A DNA stretch of 64,000 bases, from contig CAVVIQ010000010.1 of the NCBI GenBank assembly GCA_963748385.1, positions 62,001-126,000 on the forward strand, read 5' to 3'. The notes below the pieces were generated by a model. That model saw nothing but the letters and a program-made list of their open reading frames with translations. It was not told the DNA's origin and ran no database searches. Both the position numbers and the translations under genes were made by a program. Positions within the stretch are counted from its first letter, which is position 1. Every line of letters begins with the position of its first letter. The DNA is from Rhodoblastus sp963748385. GTDB taxonomy: Bacteria; Pseudomonadota; Alphaproteobacteria; Rhizobiales; Beijerinckiaceae. This document shows, piece by piece, positions 9,603-17,228 of this stretch.

Positions 9603-10640
9603 GGAACCAGCACCTTGTCGCCGGGCGCGAGGCCGGTGAGAATTTCAACCATGCCGGGTTCGGAGGATGCGGCGAACACCACCGCCACGCCGAGCGGTCC
9701 TTCGGGGCGCAGCACCCGCACATAATCGACGCCGGAGCGCGTCGTGACCGCCGAGCGCGGAACCAGCATCGCCTCGCGCTCGCCCACCGGCGCATAGACC
9801 TGCACCCGCTCGCCGACGAAATAATCGTTCAGATCGGCGACTTCGGCGTCCGCCAGAACCCGGCCATTCTCGATTTCCGGGTAGATCTTCACGATCTTTC
9901 CCTTGCGCATCGCCTCGAGACCGGTCGCGACATCGGAGCCGGCGTCCTCGCCGCGCGGCGTCAGCGCGACCTGCGAGCCGAGCTTCAGCAGCGCCGCGTG
10001 GCGCTCCGGCAGGCTGAGGCGCAGGAAGAGCGAGCCGGCGGCGATCCGCGCGATCGCTTCGCCCGGCATCACCACCGAACCGGGAATGACCGAGATCGTC
10101 AGCACCCGCCCGTCCCTGGGCGCGAGGACGTTGCCCTCGCTCATCTGCTGCTGGACCACGTCGCGCTGCGAGCGCATCGAAATCGACCTGATGCTGCAGC
10201 ACGTCCACATTGGTCTTGGCCTGATCGAACGCCGCCTTGGTGATGAAGCCGCGCGGCAACAGGTCCTCCGCCCGCTTCAAGGCGACACTTGCGTTGTCGA
10301 ACTGCGATTGCAGCGCCTTGAGCTGGTTGTCGAGCGATTGCGCCTGCAGGGCCAGCTTCTGGTCCGCCACGGTCGCGATCACGTCCCCGGCCTTGACCTG
10401 CGTCCCCTCGTCCGCCGAGCGGCTGGCCAGAACGCCGCCGATCCGCGTGCGCGCCGGCACGATGTCACGGCTCTCGACCTGGCCGAACATCGCCTTCATG
10501 TCGGTGATGGCGCGCTTCTCGACGACAAACTCCCCCGCTCGCGCCGCGCCGGAAAGCGCGGTGCAGACAGCGACGGCCGCAAGGCCCAGAACGAGAGGAA
10601 GGAAGAGCTTTCGGCTGCGCATGAAACGTCTCGCGGTCAC
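9599..10640 (-). pseudogene. RND efflux periplasmic adaptor (HlyD/AcrA family), frameshifted
   Basis: The membrane-fusion subunit of the pump encoded downstream. The first part (signal peptide, MRSRKLFLPLVLGLAAVAVC, then barrel and coiled-coil hairpin up to NVDVLQHQVD) is in one frame. The rest (MRSQRDVVQQQMSEGNVLAPR to the C-terminus GDKVLVP) is in another. The break is at about 10180-10186, at an A run; removing one base joins the two parts into a normal adaptor of about 347 residues. I chose the GTG at 10640 because AAGGGA lies 5 bases upstream of it; an ATG at 10622 is possible. The pump gene is intact, so either the adaptor was recently inactivated or the sequence has an extra base. Confidence 0.85.
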
Positions 10641-10670
10641 GGTGGTCCCTTGGGAAGCCCGCCGGCGGGC

Positions 10671-10690
10671 ATGTAAATTCGGATTTACAT
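10671..10690. promoter_or_regulatory. Perfect inverted repeat, candidate ArsR-family operator 1
   Basis: ATGTAAAT and ATTTACAT flank a 4-base spacer (8+4+8, no mismatches) between the divergent adaptor and ArsR genes. AT-rich dyads of this size are the usual operators of ArsR-family repressors. It lies 31 bases upstream of the adaptor GTG. Confidence 0.6.
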
Positions 10691-10705
10691 ATATTCAAAT
10701 ATATG
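10688..10705. promoter_or_regulatory. Perfect inverted repeat, candidate ArsR-family operator 2
   Basis: CATATATT-CA-AATATATG is a perfect 8+2+8 dyad that overlaps the first palindrome by 3 bases and ends 13 bases before the ArsR start codon. A repressor bound here could block both divergent promoters and its own gene. The core resembles AT-rich operators described for BigR/SqrR-type ArsR proteins. Confidence 0.65.
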
Positions 10706-10718
10706 CAAATAATGGCCG

Positions 10719-11060
10719 ATGGATGTCAAGGGGCTCGAAATCGACCTTCTGGATTCGGCGGCGGACGAGGCTTGCGACCTCATCAAGGCGCTGGCCCATC
10801 CGGCGCGTTTGCGCATCGTCTGCGCCCTGTCGGGACGCGAATGCAACGTCACGACGCTCGCCCAGGCCGCCTCGGTCCCGATCTCGACCATCTCGCGTCA
10901 CCTCGCCTTGCTGCGCAAGGACCATATCGTCAAGACGCGCCGCTCCCGACAGACCGTATTCTATTCCCTGAGCGGCGTGAATGTCGGCAAATTCGTGTCG
11001 ACCCTCGCGGAAACCTTCTGCGCGGTCGCGCCTCCCGAGCCACGTCGAAGGAAAGCGTGA
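10719..11060 (+). CDS. ArsR-family transcriptional regulator, SqrR/BigR-like candidate
   Basis: A 113-residue winged-helix repressor. The recognition region VPISTISRHLALLRKDHIV (about 53-71) is typical ArsR. Cysteines are at 19, 35, 42 and 101. Cys35 (in RIVCALSG, helix alpha-2) and Cys101 (in ETFCAVA, the last helix) match the positions of the persulfide-sensing pair of SqrR and BigR. The ELCVC metal box of arsenic/cadmium sensors is absent. Its stop abuts the start of a rhodanese gene, and it is divergent from the RND operon across two palindromes. The persulfide or thiol-stress role is inferred from the cysteine pattern and context; the ArsR family call is firm. Confidence 0.9.
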   Translation: MDVKGLEIDLLDSAADEACDLIKALAHPARLRIVCALSGRECNVTTLAQAASVPISTISRHLALLRKDHIVKTRRSRQTVFYSLSGVNVGKFVSTLAETFCAVAPPEPRRRKA

Positions 11061-11465
11061 ATGACCTTGAAGCAGCCGCTGAAAAAAGGCTTCAAACAGA
11101 TGCTCGCGGAGGCCAACGCGTTCATCGAGACGATTTCCGTCCATGACGCCCTCCCGCTCGTGAACGACAAGTCCGTGCTTTTCCTCGATGTGCGCGAGGC
11201 GTTCGAGCTCGAAAAGGGCGAAATCGAGGGCGCTCTCCACGCCGCCCGCGGCTTTCTGGAATTTTTCGCCGATCCCGAATCGACCATGCACAAGCCCGAA
11301 ATGGCGCGGGCCGAAAAGATCATCCTTTATTGCGCCACTGGAGGCCGCTCGGCCCTCGCCGCCAAAATGCTGGTGGACATGGGCTACGACTTCGAAAACG
11401 TGTTCAACCTCGCCGGCGGCTTCGAGGCCTGGAAGGCCGCCAACGGCCCGATCGAGATCATTTAG
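11061..11465 (+). CDS. Rhodanese-like sulfurtransferase
   Basis: A 134-residue single-domain rhodanese. The N-terminal segment (to about residue 40) is helical. FLDVREAFELEKGEI is the conserved CH2-type start of the domain, and the active-site loop is CATGGRS, with the catalytic cysteine at about residue 91. It would carry persulfide sulfur to thiol acceptors. Its ATG follows the ArsR stop with no gap, so the two are co-transcribed and probably coupled. With the regulator's cysteine pair this supports a sulfane-sulfur or thiol-stress function for the locus. Confidence 0.92.
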   Translation: MTLKQPLKKGFKQMLAEANAFIETISVHDALPLVNDKSVLFLDVREAFELEKGEIEGALHAARGFLEFFADPESTMHKPEMARAEKIILYCATGGRSALAAKMLVDMGYDFENVFNLAGGFEAWKAANGPIEII

Positions 11466-11484
11466 AGCGGGGAACCGCTCTTGA

Positions 11485-12597
11485 TCAAGGCACGGCGGAA
11501 AACAGAAGAAAAACGCCGAACAGCACGAGATGGACCGCGCCCTGGAGGATGGTGGCGCGGCCCGTGGCCAGCGTCAGCGTGCTGACGAAAAGGGTCAGCA
11601 TCAGCAGGGTCATGCCCTCGGCGTCGAGGCCAAGGGTCAATTCCTTGCCGAAATAAAGCGACACCGCGGCGACGGCGGGAATGGTCAGGCCGATGCTGGC
11701 GATGGCCGAGCCGAGCGCGAGATTGAGGCTGGTCTGCAACTTGTCGGCCCGCGCGGCGGCGACCGCCGCGACGCTCTCGGGCAGCAGGACGAGCGTCGCA
11801 ATGACCACGCCGAGGAAAGACACCGGCAGGCCGGCGGCGCGAATCGCATGTTCGAGCGTAGGCGAAAGGGTCTCGGCGAGCAGGACCACGCCCGCCAGCG
11901 ACAGAACCAGCATGAAGCCGCTGAAAGCCGTCACGCCGGCGGAGGGCGGCGCATGCGCCTCGTCGGCGTCTTCGCCCGGATCGGCCAGGAAATAGTCGCG
12001 GTGGCGGATCGACTGCACGAAGACAAAAACGCCGTAAAGAATGAGCGACAGGACGCCGACGAAGATCAGCTGGGTCGGAGAATATTGCGGCCCGAGCCGG
12101 CTGACCGTGAAATTGGGCAGGACCAGCGCGATGATGGCCAGGGTCGCGAGCACGCTCAAAGCCGAAACCGTGCCGTGGACGCGAAACCCCTGCTCGTGAT
12201 AGCGCGCGGCCCCGGCCAGCAGGCACAGACCCACGACCCCGTTGAGCACGATCGACACCGCCGAGAACACGGTGTCGCGCGCCAACGTATTGTCCCCGGA
12301 CGCCGAGCCGGCCATGGCGGCCACGATCAGCGAGGTCTCGATCGCGGTCACGGCAAGGGCGAGCAGGATCGAGCCCATCGGCTCGCCGACTTTGAGCGCG
12401 ACCATTTCGGCGTGATGCACGGCGGCGAAGACCGAGGCGAGCAGCAGAATCGCCGCGGCCACGAAGACGGCGAGGCTCTCCGCCTGCAGCAGATGCGCGT
12501 GCTCCAAACCCGCGAGACCCAGCGCCGCGACCGGCGGCGCGACGGTCGTCGCCCAGATTTTCCACCCGCCGCTGTGCGCGGCGCTCGACGAAGCCAT
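11485..12597 (-). CDS. chaA: ChaA-type calcium/sodium:proton antiporter
   Basis: A 370-residue polytopic protein of the Ca2+:cation antiporter superfamily. The two internally duplicated alpha repeats are visible as GEPMGSILLALAVTAIETSL (about 72-91) and, in the second half, LGVVIATLVLLPESVAAVAA. Each holds the acidic residue that coordinates the cation. It resembles ChaA and rhizobial Y4hA. It would export Ca2+ or Na+ for protons across the inner membrane. It stands alone, convergent with the rhodanese gene; a short GAGCGG/CCGCTC hairpin between them could end both transcripts. The exact ion is not deducible. Confidence 0.88.
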   Translation of the reverse strand: MASSSAAHSGGWKIWATTVAPPVAALGLAGLEHAHLLQAESLAVFVAAAILLLASVFAAVHHAEMVALKVGEPMGSILLALAVTAIETSLIVAAMAGSASGDNTLARDTVFSAVSIVLNGVVGLCLLAGAARYHEQGFRVHGTVSALSVLATLAIIALVLPNFTVSRLGPQYSPTQLIFVGVLSLILYGVFVFVQSIRHRDYFLADPGEDADEAHAPPSAGVTAFSGFMLVLSLAGVVLLAETLSPTLEHAIRAAGLPVSFLGVVIATLVLLPESVAAVAAARADKLQTSLNLALGSAIASIGLTIPAVAAVSLYFGKELTLGLDAEGMTLLMLTLFVSTLTLATGRATILQGAVHLVLFGVFLLFSAVP

Positions 12598-12759
12598 GTC
12601 GGGGCGTCACCCTTTCCGGTTGAAATCGCGGGTTACCGCCGCAAGGCTTTGGCTTTCGCGAGACTGGCTGTCAATAGCGCCTGTCGATCGGCTGAGCAGC
12701 CCCGACGCCGCGGCGTCGAACCGGGCCAATGGCCCTTCGAGCGCAAGGCGCGGCGCACG

Positions 12760-12787
12760 AAAAGGCGGCCGCCGGGTGGCGGCCGCC
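12760..12787 (-). terminator. Rho-independent terminator of the arylsulfatase gene
   Basis: A 10-bp stem GGCGGCCGCC repeated as its own complement around a 4-base loop, followed on the minus strand by TTTT. It starts 32 bases after the arylsulfatase stop. The stem is very strong but the T run is short. Confidence 0.65.
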
Positions 12788-12818
12788 TGCGCTCGACGCG
12801 CCTATCGGCGCCAGTGAC

Positions 12819-14447
12819 TCAGTCCGGCGAGCCGCCGGAGGGCTCCTTCAGCTTCTCGAGGATTTCATCCATGTTGAAGCTCCCCGCCTTCTGGCGCGGC
12901 GGGTAGTCCTTGAAGGTCATCAGGAACTTGCCGACATAATCCTGCGCCGGAACGAGCAGGAAGGCGTGGTCGAGCAGCCAGTCGTAATAGGTGTTCGACG
13001 TGATCGTCGCCCGCTCGTAAGGATCGGTCCGGAGATTGTAGATTTCGGGAACCCGCAGCGTCGTGAACGGGTTGGCCCAGACCGCGAGCGTGCCGGGCGT
13101 TTCCTGCTTCATGAACACAAGTTTCCAGTTGTCGTAGCGCAGGCCGACGAGCTGCTGGTCGTCGTTGATGTAGAAGAACGATTCGCGCGGGTCCTTGTCG
13201 CTCTGGCCGGTCAGGTAGGGAGCCATGTTGTAGCCGTCGAGATGGACCTTGTAGGTCATGTCGCCGACCGCCTTGCCCGTGAGCAGTTCGTTCGCGACGT
13301 CGGGATCGCCCGCCATCGCCAGGATGGTCGGGAACAGGTCGAGATGCGAGACGATGCCGTTCGAGACACTGTCCGGCTTGATGTGGCCCGGCCAGCGGAA
13401 CATGGCCGGCACCCGGTAGGCGCCTTCCCAGTTCGAGTTCTTCTCGTTGCGGAACGGGGTCATCGCCGCGTCCGGCCACGAGTTCATGTGCGGGCCGTTG
13501 TCGGTCGAATACATGACGAAGGTATTGTCATCGAGGCCGAGGTCGTCCAGCGCCTTGAGCACTTCGCCGACATTCTTGTCGTGGTCGATCATCGTGTCGT
13601 GGTAGGGGCTTTGCCACCGCCCGGCCTGCCCAATGCTTTCCGGTTTGGTATGGGTGCGGAAATGCATGTGGGTGAAGTTCACCCAGACGAAGAACGGCTT
13701 GCCGGCCTCATGTTCGCGCTTGATGAAATCGACCGCGCGATGGGCGATGTCGTCGTCGATGGTGACCATGCGCGCCTTGGTGAGCGGGCCGGTGTCCTGG
13801 CAGACCTGCTTGCCGACCCGTCCGAAACGCGGATCGACCGTCGGGTCGTCCTTGTCGGAGGCCTTGCAGTCGAGCACGCCGCGCGGGCCGTATTTGGCGC
13901 GGAAAGCCGGGCTCTTCGGATAATCCGGCAATTCCGGCTCTTCTTCGGCGTTCAGATGATAGAGATTGCCATAGAATTCGTCGAAACCGTGGACGGTCGG
14001 CAGGAATTCGTTGCGGTCGCCGAGATGGTTCTTGCCGAATTGCCCTGTGGCGTAGCCGAGCGGCTTCAGAAGCTGGGCGATGGTCGGGTCTTCCTTCTGG
14101 AGGCCGAGCGCGGCGCCGGGAAGGCCGACCTTGGTCAGGCCGGTGCGCAGGCCGGACTGGCCGGTTATGAAGGACGCGCGGCCGGCCGTGCAGCTCTGTT
14201 CTCCGTAAAAATCGGTGAACATCACGCCTTCCTTGGCGATCCGGTCGATGTTGGGCGTCTTGAAGCCCATCAGGCCGTGCGAATAGGCGCTGATGTCGGA
14301 CTGGCCGATGTCGTCGCCCCAGATGATGACGATATTCGGCTTTTTCGCCGCCGCCTGGCTTGCCGCCAGAGCGGCGGCCGGCGCCAGCGCGCCGGCCAGA
14401 CCTAGCGACAGGGCCATGCGCTTCATGAACCGACGATTAAAAGTCAT
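12819..14447 (-). CDS. Arylsulfatase, formylglycine-dependent, exported
   Basis: A 542-residue sulfatase cleaving sulfate esters. The N-terminus has paired arginines and a hydrophobic core ending ALAA, so it is exported. The metal-binding DD is at 45-46, and the modification motif C-T-A-G-R has Cys86, the residue oxidised to formylglycine. The later DDNTFVMYSTDNGPH supplies further metal ligands. I chose the ATG at 14447 because GGAGGAGA precedes it at normal spacing; a longer frame upstream lacks this. It is divergent from a Crp-like regulator across about 130 bases, so that regulator probably controls it. A separate formylglycine-generating enzyme is needed and is not in the window. Confidence 0.93.
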   Translation of the reverse strand: MTFNRRFMKRMALSLGLAGALAPAAALAASQAAAKKPNIVIIWGDDIGQSDISAYSHGLMGFKTPNIDRIAKEGVMFTDFYGEQSCTAGRASFITGQSGLRTGLTKVGLPGAALGLQKEDPTIAQLLKPLGYATGQFGKNHLGDRNEFLPTVHGFDEFYGNLYHLNAEEEPELPDYPKSPAFRAKYGPRGVLDCKASDKDDPTVDPRFGRVGKQVCQDTGPLTKARMVTIDDDIAHRAVDFIKREHEAGKPFFVWVNFTHMHFRTHTKPESIGQAGRWQSPYHDTMIDHDKNVGEVLKALDDLGLDDNTFVMYSTDNGPHMNSWPDAAMTPFRNEKNSNWEGAYRVPAMFRWPGHIKPDSVSNGIVSHLDLFPTILAMAGDPDVANELLTGKAVGDMTYKVHLDGYNMAPYLTGQSDKDPRESFFYINDDQQLVGLRYDNWKLVFMKQETPGTLAVWANPFTTLRVPEIYNLRTDPYERATITSNTYYDWLLDHAFLLVPAQDYVGKFLMTFKDYPPRQKAGSFNMDEILEKLKEPSGGSPD

Positions 14448-14579
14448 TGAGCTTTCTCCTCCCGCAGGTAAAGCGTGGCGGAGCTTAGCTGTTCCCTGTG
14501 ATCGAATTGTCCGCGGACGCACAATTGGGGTTTCAATTTTTGTTTATCCCGGCGAAATTCATGAAAAACGGTGCGCCGC

Positions 14580-15281
14580 ATGCTGACGCTCGAAGAAGCC
14601 AGGGAACTTGTTTCAGCGCGCGGCTGGCTCAGCCAGACCTCGAACGAGTTCCGCAGCGCCATTCTTTGCCGCGTCTCCCTGCAGGCTTTTGCTCCTGGCG
14701 CATCCATCTATTCGGTCGACGATCCGCCGGGCGGCATGTACGGGCTCGTCGCGGGCGGCGTGAAGGTCGCCATGGCGCCGGGCGAGGACGGCCCTTTCAT
14801 CGGCCACATCATGACGCCCGGATCGTGGAGCGGATATGGACCGGCGATCGCCGGCGGCAACCGGATTATCGGGCTGACCGCTGGGCGGAACTGCCAGGTC
14901 CTGTTCTTGCCCTTGCACGCCCTCAATGAAATTCTGGCGCGCGATCCCGCGTCCTGGCGCCACATGGCCGGATTGGCTCTGATCGATACCCAGACGGCTC
15001 TCGGCGCGATGAACGATCTGATGATTCGCGACGAATTCCGCCGCTTCCTCGCGGCGCTCCTGCGCGTCGGCGGCTTTCGGCGCGGCGGCGGCGATGACGA
15101 CGGGCTGGTCTGGCTCGATCTCAACCAGAGCGAACTCGCCCATATGAGCAACCTTTCGCGCACAACCGTCGGCGTCTTCCTGCGCCGGCTGGAGGCGGAA
15201 GGCCATGTCAGGATCGGCTATGGCCAGATCGGCATTCGCGCTCCCGAGGCGTTGCGGGCGTTGTTCCGGCGCGGCGGCTGA
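14580..15281 (+). CDS. Crp/Fnr-family transcriptional regulator
   Basis: A 233-residue regulator with an N-terminal cyclic-nucleotide-binding-like beta roll and a C-terminal winged helix; the recognition helix lies in ELAHMSNLSRTTVGVFLRRL. No Fnr-type cysteine cluster is seen, and the phosphate-binding cassette of true Crp is not recognisable, so the ligand is unknown. A GTG at 14571 in the same frame is an alternative start. It is divergent from the arylsulfatase gene, the usual place for a local regulator. A paralogue with the same RGWLS opening sits at 34914-35609, also divergent from a secreted-protein gene. Confidence 0.88.
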   Translation: MLTLEEARELVSARGWLSQTSNEFRSAILCRVSLQAFAPGASIYSVDDPPGGMYGLVAGGVKVAMAPGEDGPFIGHIMTPGSWSGYGPAIAGGNRIIGLTAGRNCQVLFLPLHALNEILARDPASWRHMAGLALIDTQTALGAMNDLMIRDEFRRFLAALLRVGGFRRGGGDDDGLVWLDLNQSELAHMSNLSRTTVGVFLRRLEAEGHVRIGYGQIGIRAPEALRALFRRGG

Positions 15282-15470
15282 CGCGGCTCCACACGATTTG
15301 GCCGGCCGCCCGCGCTCGCGGGCGTTCAGCGGCGATCTTTTTCATCTCCCTCCGTCGTGGCGGCGCGACCCGCCCTTGCGCGCAACGTCCGTCCGGCCCA
15401 ACCTGATGTCGCGCGTCCATTCCCGGTCGCCCGCGCTGGAGATGGGCGCCACGCAGCAAGCGAGGGAAAA

Positions 15471-15662
15471 ATGCCCTGGACGCCCGAAGACGCGCCGCGC
15501 CACACCCACAAGGCCGACACCGAGGGCCTGTGCGCGGTCTGGGCGGAAGTCGCCAACAAGGTTCTGGCGGAAACCGGCGACGAAGGCCGCGCCGTCCGCT
15601 CCGCCAACGCAGTGGTCGCCCGATTGCGGGCCGGACGGGCGCGGAGGGAAAGGTTCGAATGA
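15471..15662 (+). CDS. Small conserved protein of unknown function (phage-associated type)
   Basis: A 63-residue protein starting MPWTPEDAPRHTHKADT, with GAGGGA 4 bases before the ATG, which decides this start over a longer frame. Small proteins with this MPW-x5-A-x-RHTxKA opening and an ANAVVAR segment occur in alphaproteobacterial genomes and phage-like regions. No function is known. It lies immediately upstream of the tmRNA promoter, and tmRNA genes are frequent integration sites, but no integrase or repeat is seen here. Confidence 0.65.
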   Translation: MPWTPEDAPRHTHKADTEGLCAVWAEVANKVLAETGDEGRAVRSANAVVARLRAGRARRERFE

Positions 15663-15686
15663 AACCGATTACATGCCGCCGTCATC

Positions 15687-15715
15687 TTGCCGCGGACGCC
15701 GCGAATCCGTATATT
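15687..15715 (+). promoter_or_regulatory. Sigma-70 type promoter of the tmRNA gene
   Basis: TTGCCG and TATATT are separated by exactly 17 bases, with predicted transcription start near 15722, just before the acceptor half of the permuted tmRNA. This is the best consensus-like promoter I found in the window. Confidence 0.7.
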
Positions 15716-15721
15716 CCGACT

Positions 15722-16069
15722 GTCATCCTCGGATGGCTATGATGGTAGACGGCTAAACTTGCTAGGTTTTACGGACCCCGGGGCGGTGCCGGGCGGGTCC
15801 ACCCCAGCCTTTCGGAAGAGATTTCTCCGTTCCAAAGAGATTTTTCCGGCGGAAGGTTGCGGGGGCCCGAAATAGGATCGACGTGGGCTGAAGGGTTTTG
15901 CTTGCTGTCCGGCATGATACCGCCGTTATCGGGTCAACCTTATAGTTGCCAACGACAACTATGCTCCGGTCGCCGTCGCCGCGTAATGCGGCGCTAGCAC
16001 CGAAATCAAAGCCCTGAGGCTTAGCCGCTTCAGGCGGGGCTCGGAGGCGCCTGGCAACAGAAGCCTCCA
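15722..16069 (+). ncRNA. ssrA: Transfer-messenger RNA (tmRNA), circularly permuted two-piece alphaproteobacterial type
   Basis: Rescues stalled ribosomes and adds a degradation tag. The order is permuted: the acceptor piece comes first (T-arm and CGGGTCC-ACC at 15794-15803), then a spacer that is presumably removed, then the coding piece beginning GGGCCCG at 15863-15869. The two 7-base ends pair perfectly with one G-U. The tag frame at 15948-15986 reads ANDNYAPVAVAA followed by TAA, the known alphaproteobacterial tag type. The 3' end forms GGAGGC/GCCTCC around a CAACAGAA-containing loop. Exact mature ends are estimates. Confidence 0.93.
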
Positions 16070-16076
16070 CTTTTCT
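16044..16076 (+). terminator. Terminal hairpin and T-rich tail of the tmRNA gene
   Basis: GGAGGC pairs with GCCTCC and is followed by ACTTTTCTTT. It is both the last stem of the coding piece and the likely Rho-independent terminator of the ssrA transcript. Confidence 0.55.
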
Positions 16077-16122
16077 TTCATGCCGGCGCGCGGCGGCGGC
16101 GACAACGGGTGCGACGCGCTCC

Positions 16123-16800
16123 ATGCCGACAGATTTGATACGCTATGATCTTCAAGTTCAGGACGCGTTGCGGGGCGTGGTGCGCAAGGTGCTGGCGGAC
16201 GCCGCGCGGGAAGGCTTGCCCGGCGAGCATCATTTCTACATTACCTTCCGCACTCTGGCGCCCGGCGTCAAACTCTCGTCCCGGCTGCGCGAGCAATATC
16301 CCAATGAAATGACCATCATTCTACAACATCAATTCTGGGATTTGCAGGTCGATGACGAAGGCTTCGACGTGGGCCTGCATTTCAAGAACGTTCCCGAGCG
16401 CCTTCACGTACCCTTCGAGGCGATCGCTGGCTTCTACGACCCCTCGGTGCAGTTCGGCCTGAAATTCGAGGTCTCGGACGAGGACAACGACGAAGATGTC
16501 GTCGGCGAGGAGGCGGACTCGTTCGAGGAAACCGCGCCCGGCCCCGTCGCCAACCTGCCCCGCCCCGCGCCGGAAGCCGTAAAGGCCAGACCGCGCGGCG
16601 CCGGATCGGAGCCGGCCATGGTTCCGGGCAAGGCTGCGCCCGCCGAACCGGCGCGCGCCAAGGCCGGCAAGACCAGGGACGACAAAGCCAAAGACGACAA
16701 GGCCAGAAGGACGGCGGACGACAAACCAGCCGCGCCGGCCCCGGCCGCTGGCGGCGAATCGAAAGTGATCTCGATCGACGCTTTCCGCAAGAAGACCTGA
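16123..16800 (+). CDS. sspB: SspB, ClpXP specificity-enhancing adaptor
   Basis: A 225-residue alphaproteobacterial SspB. The folded domain (about 1-125) contains HFYITFRTLAPGV and a beta-rich core ending VPFEAIAGFYDPSVQFGL. After it comes a long acidic then basic, proline- and lysine-rich linker, and the C-terminal tip ends SIDAFRKKT. In the family the domain binds ssrA-tagged proteins and the tip docks on the ClpX N-domain. It starts about 54 bases after the tmRNA gene that makes the tag it recognises, a functional pairing. The DUF4169 gene follows by 3 bases. ClpX and SmpB are not in the window. Confidence 0.92.
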   Translation: MPTDLIRYDLQVQDALRGVVRKVLADAAREGLPGEHHFYITFRTLAPGVKLSSRLREQYPNEMTIILQHQFWDLQVDDEGFDVGLHFKNVPERLHVPFEAIAGFYDPSVQFGLKFEVSDEDNDEDVVGEEADSFEETAPGPVANLPRPAPEAVKARPRGAGSEPAMVPGKAAPAEPARAKAGKTRDDKAKDDKARRTADDKPAAPAPAAGGESKVISIDAFRKKT

Positions 16801-16803
16801 GCT

Positions 16804-16998
16804 TTGGGCGAGATCGTCAATCTCCGCCGCGCCCGCAAGTCCCGCGCGCGCGTCAAGAACGAGGAAAAGGCGCAGGAAAACCGCTCGCGCTTCGGCGCCA
16901 CCAAGGCGGAGCGGACCTTGGCCGAAAAAAGCCAGTCCCTCGCGAAACGCCGGCTCGAAGGCCATCGGCTGGGCGAGGCGCCCGGCGACGAGACATGA
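16804..16998 (+). CDS. DUF4169 family small basic protein
   Basis: A 64-residue, strongly basic protein starting with TTG (read as Met): MGEIVNLRRARKSRARVKNE, the conserved opening of DUF4169, followed by NRSRFGATKAER. No function is known. It lies 3 bases after sspB, and its stop overlaps the next gene's ATG by 4 bases. The sspB-DUF4169-ribbon-helix-helix order suggests one transcript. Confidence 0.8.
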   Translation: MGEIVNLRRARKSRARVKNEEKAQENRSRFGATKAERTLAEKSQSLAKRRLEGHRLGEAPGDET

Positions 16999-17228
16999 AG
17001 GCGCCCAGCCGAGTCCGCAAACATTCCCTGGTCATCGCCGGCCACAGCACAAGCGTCTCGCTCGAAGCCGCTTTCTGGGACGCCCTGCGCGAATGGGCGC
17101 AAGAGCGCCAAATCAGCGTCGCGGCTCTGGTCGCGGAAATCGACTCCGCGCGCGGCGAGGCCAATCTCTCCTCGGCCCTGCGCGTGCGCCTGCTGGAGTT
17201 TTACCGGGAAAAAGCCGCTCGGCTTTAA
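16995..17228 (+). CDS. Ribbon-helix-helix domain protein
   Basis: A 77-residue protein of the RHH_4 type. HSLVIAGHSTSVSLEAAFWD is the N-terminal strand followed by the first helix of a ribbon-helix-helix fold, and RQISVAALVAEIDSAR is the second. Such proteins bind DNA as dimers, although this subgroup has not been shown to. It is coupled to DUF4169 by an ATGA overlap and its end overlaps the convergent AsmA gene by 4 bases. Confidence 0.8.
   Translation: MKAPSRVRKHSLVIAGHSTSVSLEAAFWDALREWAQERQISVAALVAEIDSARGEANLSSALRVRLLEFYREKAARL

Noticed and set aside
6216..9725. A very long open frame on the plus strand opposite the RND pump and the end of its adaptor
   Set aside because: It is the antisense reading of a clear RND permease; high GC leaves complementary frames open. 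Its translation is Arg/His/Asp-rich without any domain.
12729..14405. A 558-codon frame opposite the arylsulfatase
   Set aside because: Antisense of a gene with intact formylglycine motif and good ribosome-binding site.
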